Source: Blautia glucerasea
GTDB taxonomy: Bacteria; Bacillota; Clostridia; Lachnospirales; Lachnospiraceae
Direction: 5' to 3'
NCBI RefSeq assembly: GCF_020537505.1
Contig: NZ_JAJBMO010000005.1
Span: 62,001-126,000, forward strand
DNA length: 64,000 nucleotides
Below the pieces are notes generated by a model. That model saw only the letters and a program-made list of their open reading frames with translations, searched no databases and was not told the DNA's origin. This document shows, piece after piece, positions 16,995 to 25,276 of this stretch. The position numbers were made by a program, and so were the translations under genes. The first letter of the stretch is position 1. Each line of letters begins with the position of its first letter.

Positions 16995-17633
16995 ATGACA
17001 ATATTAACATGTCTGGGTGACAGCATCACAGACTGTGATCACTGCTTTACTGCGGATTTTCTTGGGAATGGCTATGTGCAGATGCTGTCCAAGCGTTTTG
17101 AAAAGGAAGGAATTCCATGTCAGGTACGTAACTATGGTACAGACGGCTTCACTGTAAACAGGCTTTTGCAAAGGATAAAATGCGAAAATGATTTTTCCAG
17201 TAATATTATAACAATTTTGATTGGGATCAACGATATTAGTATGATGGCCGATACTTACACACCCAAGGAACAACAATCTAAAATGCTCATTTCCTTTAAG
17301 CAGCACTATACAGAACTTTTAACAATATTAACAAAATCTACCTCACATATTATTTTAATGGAGCCTTTTCTTTTTTCCTGGCCAGCCTTTTATGAAACAT
17401 GGCTTCCACTTCTTTCTGACATGTGGAAGATCATAAAGGAACTTGCGGAAAGCTTTCAGTTGCCCTACGTTTCTTTCCACGAGAAATTAAATGAAGAGGC
17501 ACGCCGCTATGGATATGCTTCAGTTACCATCGACGGGATCCATCTTACCGAACAGGGACAAAAATTTATTGCTGACAAATTATATCCATTGCTGCTTCCA
17601 TATTGCGGGAATGATTTTTCAAACAGGCTCTAG
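16995..17633 (+). CDS. SGNH/GDSL-family hydrolase
   Basis: A 212-residue protein. Block I is CLGDSITDCDHC (residues 6-17, nucleophile Ser in GDS). Block III is ILIGINDISM (about 74-83, the GxND motif). The C-terminal DGIHLTEQGQ near 183-192 supplies the Asp and His. These enzymes are esterases or lipases, often acting on acetylated or acylated carbohydrates. There is no signal peptide. The last codons (YCGNDFSNRL) are read from a copy of the dispersed repeat at 17601-17632, so the C-terminus may have been altered by that insertion. Confidence 0.87.
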   Translation: MTILTCLGDSITDCDHCFTADFLGNGYVQMLSKRFEKEGIPCQVRNYGTDGFTVNRLLQRIKCENDFSSNIITILIGINDISMMADTYTPKEQQSKMLISFKQHYTELLTILTKSTSHIILMEPFLFSWPAFYETWLPLLSDMWKIIKELAESFQLPYVSFHEKLNEEARRYGYASVTIDGIHLTEQGQKFIADKLYPLLLPYCGNDFSNRL

Positions 17634-17672
17634 AGCATACAGATTGCAGGAATGCTTTTGGGGCAGGCTCTG
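17601..17672. repeat. Two tandem partial copies of a dispersed repeat
   Basis: The copies are 17601-17632 and 17633-17672, each of the form 'ATTGCgGGAATG.TTTT...GGCTCT'. They match the right end of the MITE-like element at 18607-18769. About 33 of 40 bases agree between the second copy and 18729-18768. Confidence 0.65.
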
Positions 17673-17741
17673 ATGTAGTTGCATTTCCCACATTAATTAT
17701 GTATAATTACGTTTAAATTCTAAGCAAAAGAAGGGTTTTCA

Positions 17742-18497
17742 ATGGATAAAATAATCAAAGAAATCGAAGATATGTCATTAAATGCCTGGCCCTCCCACAA
17801 AATGGAGCTTTATGATGGGTGGATCCTCCGTTTTTCCTATTTCTATACACACCGAACCAATAGCGTCGAACAATTTGGAACCTCTACCCTCTCCTGGAGA
17901 GAAAAGGTTTCTTTTTGTGAAGCAGAGTATGCACGCCTGGGAAGTCCGGCTATTTTCAAGATCAGCCCTCTGGTCTCCCCTGACTTTGATTACCTTTTGG
18001 AAAACCGTAACTATGAAATCCAGCATACCACCAATGTTATGGCTGCTTCCTTAGATGGAACAGATCTTTCTGCTCCATGTGATCTGGTAACACTTACAGA
18101 TGACATTCCTGATATCTGGATTGAAAGTCTCTTTGATCTGAAGGGAACTATTAATCCCGTTCACCGTGCGGTAGTTCCTTCCATGTATCACGCCATTGTG
18201 AAAGATACGGTATGTGCTTCTATCTGGAATAATGGAAAAATTATTGCCACGGGGCTTGGAATCCTGGATCGTAATTATATTGGGCTTTATGCCATTCATG
18301 TCCGTGAAGATTTCCGCCACAAGGGATATGCCCGCCAAATCTGTACTGCACTTCTGAAGGAGGGCAAAAAGAAGGGGGCAACCAAGGCTTATCTCCAAGT
18401 GGTTGAAGGGAATACGCCGGCCCGCAATCTTTATGAATCCCTGGGACTTCATTATGTTTATACATATTGGTTCCGGGTACAGACGCATATGGACTAA
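17742..18497 (+). CDS. GNAT-family N-acetyltransferase
   Basis: A 251-residue protein. The C-terminal half is a GNAT domain: IGLYAIHVREDFRHKGYARQ near residues 182-201 contains the acetyl-CoA-binding R-x-x-G-x-A motif. AYLQVVEGNTPARNLYESLG is motif B. The N-terminal half (NAWPSHKMELYDGWILRFS...RTNSVE) is typical of two-domain GNATs such as those annotated as amino-acid or peptide acetyltransferases. The substrate is unknown. The ribosome binding site is AGAAGG, eight bases before ATG. Confidence 0.88.
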   Translation: MDKIIKEIEDMSLNAWPSHKMELYDGWILRFSYFYTHRTNSVEQFGTSTLSWREKVSFCEAEYARLGSPAIFKISPLVSPDFDYLLENRNYEIQHTTNVMAASLDGTDLSAPCDLVTLTDDIPDIWIESLFDLKGTINPVHRAVVPSMYHAIVKDTVCASIWNNGKIIATGLGILDRNYIGLYAIHVREDFRHKGYARQICTALLKEGKKKGATKAYLQVVEGNTPARNLYESLGLHYVYTYWFRVQTHMD

Positions 18498-18521
18498 ATC
18501 CTGTCCTAAAAAGCTTCCAGT

Positions 18522-18575
18522 AAAAAAGACTGTGAATCCAGTTTGTAAAATTACAAGTGGTTCGCAGTCTTTTTA
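18522..18575 (+). terminator. Terminator after the GNAT gene
   Basis: AAAAAAGACTGTGAA (18522-18536) pairs with TTCGCAGTCTTTTTA (18561-18575). The T-run of the second arm follows the G/C-containing stem. Confidence 0.8.
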
Positions 18576-18606
18576 TTGGGGAATCGTATTTTATAGATTT
18601 ATGAAC

Positions 18607-18769
18607 TAGAGCGTGTCTGAAAAAGGCTTTCTACAAGATGTGCATCACAATTTGTGGAAGATGTTTCCAGGATGAATACGCCGCAGCGGGCTACGGCAAC
18701 CGAATTCAGGCAAAATACAGCACAAAGTGGGGCGTGCAGATTGCGGGAATGATTTTGGGGCACGCTCTA
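18607..18769. repeat. MITE-like element, 163 bp with terminal inverted repeats
   Basis: The ends TAGAGCGTG (18607-18615) and CACGCTCTA (18761-18769) are perfect inverse complements, and similarity continues inward (GTCTGAAAA against TTTTGGGGCAC). The outermost TA on each side could be a target duplication. The interior has an open frame with no ribosome binding site, which I take as chance. Part of the right end recurs at 17601-17672. Confidence 0.7.
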
Positions 18770-18836
18770 ACCAGTCTTATCTTTATTACGTCACATTATT
18801 CAATTTTCATTATTTATTTTATATATGCCACCGTTC

Positions 18837-19397
18837 TTATACGGTCTTCTTCTCCAGCTTCGCTGGTCTTACATTTCCAACGACCATACCTGTAAGTGGG
18901 CTGAAATAAAGAAGGCTTGTAATCACACAATAGATTGGAGTCATAATTGCGAACTGCACAAGGCGTCCTGGCATAATTGCATAGAAGTTTGCTCCGATCA
19001 TTACCAGTCCGGCAGTCGTAAATCCAAGAGTACCAACCACACCAGAAATTACAATTCCAGCGCACATGATCGCTGTTTTTACTTTTCTGCTCTTCTCAGC
19101 CATCAGCTTGCCTGCTACTCCGGCAACAACGCCCCAGGTCACAGCAGATAATGTGATCAGCGGATTAACACCATAGCCTTTCATAAAACATCCGATAATA
19201 TCGGCAACTGCACCTTCCACCCCACCTGCTACAGGTCCCATCCAGAGACCAGCTAATACGGTAGCAATGGTTCCAAGTGTAATACGGTATACACCAAGAT
19301 CAATTACCAGGATACGGGATAATACAAGCTGGATTGCAACCAACAGCGCCAGAAATACAAGAGTCTTGACACTCCATGTCTGTTTGTTTTTATGCAT
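18837..19397 (-). CDS. folT: ECF transporter S component, folate type
   Basis: A 186-residue integral membrane protein with about six transmembrane segments, matching the FolT-type S component of energy-coupling-factor transporters. RITLGTIATVLAGLWMGPVA and GAVADIIGCFM are typical S-component motifs. It binds folate and relies on shared EcfAAT subunits encoded elsewhere. The THF riboswitch in the leader supports folate as substrate. The start ATG 19397 has GGAGGTG eight bases upstream. The gene is alone and convergent with the repeat region. Confidence 0.88.
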   Translation of the reverse strand: MHKNKQTWSVKTLVFLALLVAIQLVLSRILVIDLGVYRITLGTIATVLAGLWMGPVAGGVEGAVADIIGCFMKGYGVNPLITLSAVTWGVVAGVAGKLMAEKSRKVKTAIMCAGIVISGVVGTLGFTTAGLVMIGANFYAIMPGRLVQFAIMTPIYCVITSLLYFSPLTGMVVGNVRPAKLEKKTV

Positions 19398-19482
19398 AAA
19401 AAAAACACCTCCATAATGATTAAAATAACAGAGTAGTTACCATAAATAATAATCCCTCCACATTATGAGATGTTCTCACATG

Positions 19483-19586
19483 TAGCAACGGGTGCGGAAA
19501 ATATATCGTAAGCAGTCCTGCTGCTTTTCGTTTCACGGCGACTCCCCAGCCAATGAACACTTAACGCATAAATTCCTACTTCGCTA
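19483..19586 (-). promoter_or_regulatory. THF (tetrahydrofolate) riboswitch
   Basis: On the minus strand P1 is formed by TAGCGA (complement of 19581-19586) and TTGCTA (complement of 19483-19488). A second stem uses GGAA...TTCC. The conserved-looking core reads GCGTTAAGTGTTCATTGG, then GGGGAGTCGCC and GTGAAACGAAAAGC. A hairpin (TGAGAACATCTCA) lies between the aptamer and the folT ribosome binding site and may be the expression platform. Identification is by motif memory and by the folT context. Confidence 0.78.
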
Positions 19587-19771
19587 TTATTTATTTAAGC
19601 TGATTATAGCACAAAATATGGAAATTTCAATATGTATTTGTTATAATATTCACATTGAAGAATTGTAAGGTTCCTGTTCGTTGTAATCGTGTGTATACTC
19701 TTTCCTTTTTCGCATACTCTAAGAATATCTCCCCTTATGTGGGATAAATATCAAATAAAAGGAGTATCTGT

Positions 19772-19996
19772 ATGAGTATAAGATCAAAACAGTCATCGTC
19801 TTCCCGGGAACAGTCGCTTCTTCAAAACCCTTATAATATTTTTTATGACAATTACCTGAATACAAACGCCACAACAGAATGTACAGGACTTGGCTATCGT
19901 ATGCCTGATAATCTGGAGGAATGGGATGCATACCGGCAGGTTTTTGATTTTCTTCCTGTACCATTTCTGAATTCGGAGGATATAAACCAATCATGA
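19772..19996 (+). CDS. Small hypothetical protein coupled to a lipoprotein gene
   Basis: A 74-residue soluble protein, Ser/Asn/Tyr-rich, with no recognised family. AAGGAG lies eight bases before the ATG. Its stop overlaps the start of the lipoprotein gene by four bases, so the two are translated together. Confidence 0.65.
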   Translation: MSIRSKQSSSSREQSLLQNPYNIFYDNYLNTNATTECTGLGYRMPDNLEEWDAYRQVFDFLPVPFLNSEDINQS

Positions 19997-21156
19997 AGAA
20001 ATTCGCAAAGCTACTTCTTAGTTCCTGTGTGCTGCTCTCTCTGTCTGGATGTACGGCTGGCGACCTGATTGCCAGCTATACGTCTTCCCAGTCAGACACT
20101 AGTACTGCACAGGAAGCTTCAGATACCCCAAAACAGCGGGTTTATATGGATGAAGTCAAGGGAACCCTCCAGGACTTCACTGGTGCTACGCTCACTATGG
20201 CAAGCCAGGAGCAGACCTATGTCTTTGATGTTTCAGAGGCAACTCTGGAATGTGAAGATGGCATGATCACAGGAGACGAAATCAGCGTGATTTACGAAGG
20301 GCAGCTGTCCAATGACGATACCAGCACCGTAAAAGCATTAAAAGTAGTGGATGACTTTCACAAAAAGAATCAGCTGGAAGACAGAAAGGCTTACGGAGAA
20401 GTCCAGAGCCTGACTCCAAACACCATAACGATTAAAAATAAAAAAGGCAAAACAGCGACCTACCCCATTACCGGAACGGAACAATACTACCAGAACGGTA
20501 TCCACGCCGGGGTATGGATATACATTCATTTTAAGGGAAAATTTGCTTCCAATCAGGATGGGCAGGGTTCTTCCCTTAATGCCAGCCACTTGAAAGTACT
20601 TAGTATTTCAGATATTGATCCTCTGACACTTCCAGATCCAACACCAACACCTGATCCTGCAGAGGAGTCTGCTGATGAATCAGGAAAAGAGCAACAGCTA
20701 CATGCAGTAGTTCAGAATATCTCTTCCAATATTCTGACTATCCAGCCCACAGGAGCAGATACTTCCCAGAGTTCACTGAATATAGACCTCTCCCAGATTC
20801 CCTCTTACTTCAAGGGAGGAACAGCACCAGGCTCCTATGTAACCATCAATTATAAGGGACAATATCAGGGAAATTCACTGGAAGGCGTTACGATCATCTC
20901 TGTTACCGGAGATGATCCAGATTCCCTTGCCACCCGCAATCTTTCCTATACCGTCAGCGGCACGATCATTGGACATACTGCTAATACCGTCACTCTTCAG
21001 ACTGGTGACGGAGCAACTATTACCTGTTTTACAGAAGGCGCAAAGGATACTTCGACCAGCAGCATGGAAGCTGGTGCTGGTATTCGTATTACCTTTGATC
21101 CTACCAAATCCAAGGAATCTAATATCTATACTTCCATTAAGATTCAGGACGCCTGA
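19993..21156 (+). CDS. Putative lipoprotein with repeated beta-rich modules
   Basis: A 387-residue secreted protein. The N-terminal signal ends in the lipobox LLSLSGC (Cys19). Three regions of similar layout, each of the type 'G.V...TPNTITI....G', occur near 50-110, 130-190 and 235-380 (for example YGEVQSLTPNTITIKNKKGK, VVQNISSNILTIQPTG, and GTIIGHTANTVTLQTGDG). These suggest OB-like or beta-barrel repeats. A Pro/Asp/Glu linker lies near 215-232. Function is unknown; it is attached to the outer face of the membrane. Confidence 0.8.
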   Translation: MKKFAKLLLSSCVLLSLSGCTAGDLIASYTSSQSDTSTAQEASDTPKQRVYMDEVKGTLQDFTGATLTMASQEQTYVFDVSEATLECEDGMITGDEISVIYEGQLSNDDTSTVKALKVVDDFHKKNQLEDRKAYGEVQSLTPNTITIKNKKGKTATYPITGTEQYYQNGIHAGVWIYIHFKGKFASNQDGQGSSLNASHLKVLSISDIDPLTLPDPTPTPDPAEESADESGKEQQLHAVVQNISSNILTIQPTGADTSQSSLNIDLSQIPSYFKGGTAPGSYVTINYKGQYQGNSLEGVTIISVTGDDPDSLATRNLSYTVSGTIIGHTANTVTLQTGDGATITCFTEGAKDTSTSSMEAGAGIRITFDPTKSKESNIYTSIKIQDA

Positions 21157-22021
21157 AAGTGTCCTGAATCTTTTTTTCTCCAGCCCTCAGCCAGCAGCAT
21201 ACCTGATCTGATTCTCCCAGAATATCCACAAAAGCCTGATATTCATCTAGCAGACCAGTTCCATGGGGAACCATATAAGCACCCGCGTCACTGCCAAGAG
21301 CCACTTTTACCTTATATCTCCATGCCAGCTGCAGGTTCTTTTGCGCAAGTTCTATAATTGGCTTAAGAGTCTCCACCTCATATCGTCCACACCCCCAGAG
21401 ATTACGTATTGTCACAAGAGTTGGAACCCATACGGTATCACTATCCGCCAGCATTTTAATTGTTTCTTCATCAATATAATTGCCATGTTCCACGGAATCC
21501 ACACCGGCTTCCACCGCTGTCTGTACCCCGTAAATGCCATTGGTATGACTCATAACTGCCATCCCCTCTTCATGGGCAATGTGTACCATTTCCAGAACCG
21601 CTTTCTGCTCCAGAGGTGTACCAGTGACCTGACCGTGATTGTTAAAATCCAGAAGGCCCGTTGTCATGATTTTAATAAAATCTGCCCCCTGCTTTTTCGC
21701 AGTCTTCACCAGATCATAATATTCCTTCATATCATCGAACCCTTTTCCCACAATAGCTCCATAATGGCCATTTTTGTGGATTGCAAAAACCGGTGTCCGA
21801 TAATCAATTCCATATTCTGCTGCCAGATCCCTGGCCCTTCTGGATACGCCTAAAGCGTCCCCACCATCTCTTACAAAGGTAATTCCCAGCTTCTGATACG
21901 CCTTCAGATGCTCTCGGATTACCATATCATTTATACTATCTTTATGAATGGAAATCGCTTCTTTATAGTTCACTCCATCCATAATGATATGCGCATGACA
22001 TTCTCCAAATATTTCTTTCAT
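21137..22021 (-). CDS. Amidohydrolase-family metal-dependent hydrolase
   Basis: A 294-residue TIM-barrel hydrolase. The metal ligands of the first strand are in GECHAHIIMDG (HAH, residues 9-11). SHTNG near 137 and VEHGNYIDEE near 157 give further His, and LGSDAGAYMVPHGTGL near 243-258 holds the C-terminal Asp. The family includes imidazolonepropionase and prolidase-like enzymes; the substrate is not evident. The last ten or so residues are encoded across the terminator of the convergent lipoprotein gene. The ribosome binding site is weak (GGAAG about 18 bases upstream). Confidence 0.82.
   Translation of the reverse strand: MKEIFGECHAHIIMDGVNYKEAISIHKDSINDMVIREHLKAYQKLGITFVRDGGDALGVSRRARDLAAEYGIDYRTPVFAIHKNGHYGAIVGKGFDDMKEYYDLVKTAKKQGADFIKIMTTGLLDFNNHGQVTGTPLEQKAVLEMVHIAHEEGMAVMSHTNGIYGVQTAVEAGVDSVEHGNYIDEETIKMLADSDTVWVPTLVTIRNLWGCGRYEVETLKPIIELAQKNLQLAWRYKVKVALGSDAGAYMVPHGTGLLDEYQAFVDILGESDQVCCWLRAGEKKIQDTFRRPES
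21141..21177 (+). terminator. Terminator overlapping two convergent stop regions
   Basis: GATTCAGGAC (21141-21150) and GTCCTGAATC (21161-21170) form a perfect ten-base stem followed by seven T. It ends the lipoprotein gene. The same bases encode the last residues of the convergent amidohydrolase. Confidence 0.9.
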
Positions 22022-22079
22022 ATTTCAGCTGGATTGCTTCCTTTCTCCTGATAAGGCAGATATTTCCTATCAGAATCTG

Positions 22080-23231
22080 TTATTTACCAAAAAAATCACG
22101 TATTTCCTTCTCCGATGCCTGCACGGATCCCTGCACAAAGAACGGCTTTCCTCCGCCTCTTCCATTAAGCGCCGCATTCATATCTTTGGTAAACTGGCGT
22201 AAATCGCCGTCTTTCTCTCCCATTGCGTATTTATAGCTTCCGTCTGTATTTCTGGAGAATACAGCACAGCGTCCCTTGCAAACCTGTAAGATTGCATCCG
22301 TAAGCTTCTGTACACTTCCAGCATCCATTCCCTCCTGGAATAAAAGCACGTTCTCTTTCTCTTTCCATTTGGCAGCTTCACTGGCGATAAATTCTTCCTC
22401 CAGCGCATGCACCCTTCCCTTTAATACAAAATTCTCCTCCTGAAGCCTTGTCACTGCTGCAGCTGTTTTATCTATTTTCGCAGAAAGCTTTACAGAAATC
22501 TGGCGGTTCTGTTCATTAACCATGTTCAAATAATCCAGAGCTCTTTTTCCTGACAGCATTTCCATACGGACACCTTCACGGAATTTTACTACGGAAAGCA
22601 GCTTCACCATTCCAATTTCTCCTGTACGTGTCACATGAGTTCCACAGCATGCGCAGGTATCTGCTCCTGGAAACCGCACAATACGTACCCATCCAGAAAG
22701 TTCCTTCTTGCTTCTGTACTCCAGTGCTTTTAATTCTTCCTCTGTTGGATAAAAGATTTCAACCTTCTGGTTCGCCCAGATGATCTGGTTCGCCTTTGCC
22801 TCAATCTCTGCCATCTGCTCTTCATCCACCACTCCGCTGAAATCAATGGTGATCACATCGCTTCCCATATGAAAGCCTACATTATCGTATCCAAACGCCT
22901 CATGAACAAGGCCACTTACAATATGCTCCCCAGAGTGCTGCTGCATAAGGTCAAATCTTCTGTCCCAGTTGATTTCCCCAGTCACTTCTGTGCCAATTTC
23001 CAATGGACCATCTGTATAATGGATCAGTTCGCCATTTTTTTCGTGCACTTCTTTTATATTTACATTCCCTAACGTACCGTTATCACTTGGCTGTCCGCCG
23101 CCTTCCGGATAAAAAGCAGTCTGGTCAAGAATTATTTCATAGCCTTTCTTTCCTTCACGGCACTCCAGAACCTTGGCCTTAAATTCTTTCTTATAAACAT
23201 CTTCATAGTATAATTTCGTTGTCTCGTACAT
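22080..23231 (-). CDS. AlaX-type alanyl-tRNA editing hydrolase with DHHA1 domain
   Basis: A 383-residue protein. The start is set at ATG 23231 (AAGGAGC seven bases upstream) rather than 23285. The editing domain has zinc ligands in QQHSGEHIVSG (His99, His103) and CACCGTHVTRTGEIG (Cys and His near 193-199). A coiled-coil segment (about 250-290) leads to a DHHA1-like end with NGRGGGKPFF near 360. It should hydrolyse Ser-tRNA(Ala) or Gly-tRNA(Ala) in trans. The aminoacylation domain of AlaRS is absent, as expected for long AlaX proteins. Confidence 0.87.
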   Translation of the reverse strand: MYETTKLYYEDVYKKEFKAKVLECREGKKGYEIILDQTAFYPEGGGQPSDNGTLGNVNIKEVHEKNGELIHYTDGPLEIGTEVTGEINWDRRFDLMQQHSGEHIVSGLVHEAFGYDNVGFHMGSDVITIDFSGVVDEEQMAEIEAKANQIIWANQKVEIFYPTEEELKALEYRSKKELSGWVRIVRFPGADTCACCGTHVTRTGEIGMVKLLSVVKFREGVRMEMLSGKRALDYLNMVNEQNRQISVKLSAKIDKTAAAVTRLQEENFVLKGRVHALEEEFIASEAAKWKEKENVLLFQEGMDAGSVQKLTDAILQVCKGRCAVFSRNTDGSYKYAMGEKDGDLRQFTKDMNAALNGRGGGKPFFVQGSVQASEKEIRDFFGK

Positions 23232-23426
23232 ATATGCTCCTTCTTTCGCTTTACTCGCCGTTAATATTCTTCTAAGCTTTTTCACAAGCTTGATTATAGT
23301 CTATTTGTTTTCTTCCTGCAATTTTTATCCTTTCATTTACAAAAATAAAATTTTCATCAATTTCTGAAGTACTTTTCCCTGCAGCCGCGTTATAATTAGA
23401 GAACGGACAGGAAGGGGGCTGATAGC

Positions 23427-23939
23427 ATTTCACAGGAACAATATCTGGAATATTTAATTGAGCAATACCAGAATCTTATTTATTCCATTTGTCTGAAATC
23501 CGTAGGCAACCCTTTTGATGCAGAAGACCTTACCCAGGAAGTATTTCTGTCCGCCTACAAAAATCTTGCCAACTTTGATGGGCTTTATGAAAAAGCCTGG
23601 CTTAGCAAGATTACAGTACGTAAATGTCTTGATTTTCTGAAAGCAGCCGGGCGCCGTTCTATCCCAACGGAAGATATTTATTTTTCCCAGCTCCCAGATC
23701 AGGAAAATCAGTCCTCACCAGAGGAACAATGCCTACAGTCCGATTCTGAACAGCAGGTATTCCAAATATGCAGCAGTCTGAAAAGTCCTTATCGAGAAAT
23801 TGCCATTGCCCATTTCTGTAAGCAAATGTCCGTAACGGAAATATCGCAAAAAGAAGGAAAAAATCCAAAGACTATCCAGACACAGTTATATCGGGCAAAA
23901 AATATGTTAAAAAAAATGTTAGCAGAAAGGAGCGAGTAA
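23427..23939 (+). CDS. RNA polymerase sigma-70 (ECF-type) factor, probable ATT start
   Basis: A 170-residue sigma factor. Region 2 shows NPFDAEDLTQEVFLSAYKNL (about 28-47). Region 4 shows PYREIAIAHFCKQMSVTEIS with a helix-turn-helix and TIQTQLYRAKNMLKK. No ATG, GTG or TTG lies in frame between an upstream TAG and region 2. AGGAAGGGGG ends eight bases before ATT (23427), which is the best start. The stop TAA abuts the anti-sigma ATG with no gap. It probably senses envelope conditions with its cognate anti-sigma. A sequencing error near the start is the main alternative. Confidence 0.85.
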   Translation: MSQEQYLEYLIEQYQNLIYSICLKSVGNPFDAEDLTQEVFLSAYKNLANFDGLYEKAWLSKITVRKCLDFLKAAGRRSIPTEDIYFSQLPDQENQSSPEEQCLQSDSEQQVFQICSSLKSPYREIAIAHFCKQMSVTEISQKEGKNPKTIQTQLYRAKNMLKKMLAERSE

Positions 23940-24434
23940 ATGCATATCAATAATAATGACCTTAGCAATTTTCAAGATGAAGAAATGAATACAGATGAAC
24001 TGATTGCATTTCTCCAGCATCTGGACACTTGCGATTACTGCCTGGAGCAATTAATAGATACTCAGTCAGAATCCCCGGCTCCCGCTCCTGCTTACATGAA
24101 AGAAATGATTATGAAACGTGCCACTGCTGCCGATACACAGGTTCAGAAAACAGCTATAAATGCAACTCATCAAATGCGTATTTTCTACCAGGGGCTTCGC
24201 ACAATGGTGGGAGTTGTACTGGCACTGATCATGTTATTCAGCCTTGGACAGATGGATTGGTTCACACCACAGCTTCCACAGTCCACAGCCAGGTCTGCCC
24301 AGGCCCGCAGAGAAGCCCAGACTTCCTTCCGTAATTTCTCAGATAACCTGACAGATGGATTCACAGACGGATCCCAAAAAGTTGTTGACTATATTAATTC
24401 TATTTCCAATACTATAACAAATGGAGGTAACTAA
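23940..24434 (+). CDS. Membrane anti-sigma factor
   Basis: A 164-residue protein. The cytoplasmic N-terminus has a zinc-binding anti-sigma-like motif, HLDTCDYCLEQL (His31-x3-Cys35-x2-Cys38, approximate numbering). One transmembrane segment lies near 85-103 (GVVLALIMLFSLG). The extracytoplasmic C-terminus has no known domain. Its ATG abuts the sigma-factor stop, the normal arrangement for a sigma/anti-sigma pair. Confidence 0.8.
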   Translation: MHINNNDLSNFQDEEMNTDELIAFLQHLDTCDYCLEQLIDTQSESPAPAPAYMKEMIMKRATAADTQVQKTAINATHQMRIFYQGLRTMVGVVLALIMLFSLGQMDWFTPQLPQSTARSAQARREAQTSFRNFSDNLTDGFTDGSQKVVDYINSISNTITNGGN

Positions 24435-24435
24435 C

Positions 24436-25203
24436 ATGCAAAAACAAAAAAGAGGCTTTCTCCTGTTTATCTGTTCTCTGATTCCTGGAGCCGGAGAAAT
24501 GTATATGGGCTTCTTCAAACAGGGAATCAGTATTATGACACTTTTCTGGGCGCTGGTTGCGATTGCCGGAGGATTAAACATCTCTTCTTTGGTTATTTTC
24601 CTTCCAGTAGTCTGGTTCTATAGTTTCTTTCATGTGCATAATCTGAAAGAGCTGCCAGAGGAAGAATTCTATGCTGTAGAAGATAATTATATTCTGAACC
24701 TTGACCGTATATTTCCAAATTCCGAAAAGCTTGCACCAAAGCATACAAAAATCATTGCTATTCTTTTGATCATTTTCGGTGCTGCTATCCTCTGGAATGG
24801 ATTCCGTGACCTGCTGTTCTGGATTCTTCCGAACGCGCTGGCTATTATTGTACAGGATATCATGTATCAGATTCCATCTGTTATCATTGGAATCCTAATC
24901 ATTATTGCAGGCTATCATCTTCTTACTGGAAAAATTAAAAGCTTCTCTCTGGAAGAAAAAACAGATAATAAGAAAAACGAACAGGAGCACTATTGGCAGC
25001 CATATCGCCCTTATCAGCAGTCAGACAATAACAACACAGCAGCAAAGAGTATGGCACAGTTTCCAATTCCCACAGAACCTTCCGCAAGCTCAAAGGAAAC
25101 CAATACAAACAATGAACCCACAGCAGCAAGAGTCACAGATACCCCAGCTCAGCCATCTGCTGCCGCTGCTCCTTCCAATGTTAACACAGACAATGCGGAT
25201 TGA
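24436..25203 (+). CDS. TM2-like multi-pass membrane protein with low-complexity tail
   Basis: A 255-residue protein. The start is ATG 24436 (GGAGG seven bases upstream, overlapping the anti-sigma stop region). The N-terminal KRGFLLFICSLIPGAGEMYM and FFKQGISIM resemble the TM2/DUF5683 type (Pro-Gly-...-Gly followed by hydrophobic hairpins). Four or five membrane segments occur by residue 175. The C-terminal 75 residues are rich in Gln, Asn, Thr, Ala and Pro. It is the third gene of the sigma operon and may be a target or an effector of the envelope response. Confidence 0.75.
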   Translation: MQKQKRGFLLFICSLIPGAGEMYMGFFKQGISIMTLFWALVAIAGGLNISSLVIFLPVVWFYSFFHVHNLKELPEEEFYAVEDNYILNLDRIFPNSEKLAPKHTKIIAILLIIFGAAILWNGFRDLLFWILPNALAIIVQDIMYQIPSVIIGILIIIAGYHLLTGKIKSFSLEEKTDNKKNEQEHYWQPYRPYQQSDNNNTAAKSMAQFPIPTEPSASSKETNTNNEPTAARVTDTPAQPSAAAAPSNVNTDNAD

Positions 25204-25238
25204 CGCTGGCGCGTGTCCCAAAAGCTTCTAAGATAACG

Positions 25239-25276
25239 TTACCGCCGATGAATCATTTCTTCATCGGCGGTATTTT
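25239..25276 (+). terminator. Terminator of the sigma-factor operon
   Basis: ACCGCCGATGAA (25241-25252) pairs with TTCATCGGCGGT (25260-25271), followed by A and five T. The stem also encodes the last residues and the stop of convergent birA. Confidence 0.88.

Noticed and set aside
18638..18895. Rightward 85-residue frame through the MITE-like repeat
   Set aside because: It lies mostly in the repeat, runs into the 3' end of folT on the other strand and has no ribosome binding site.
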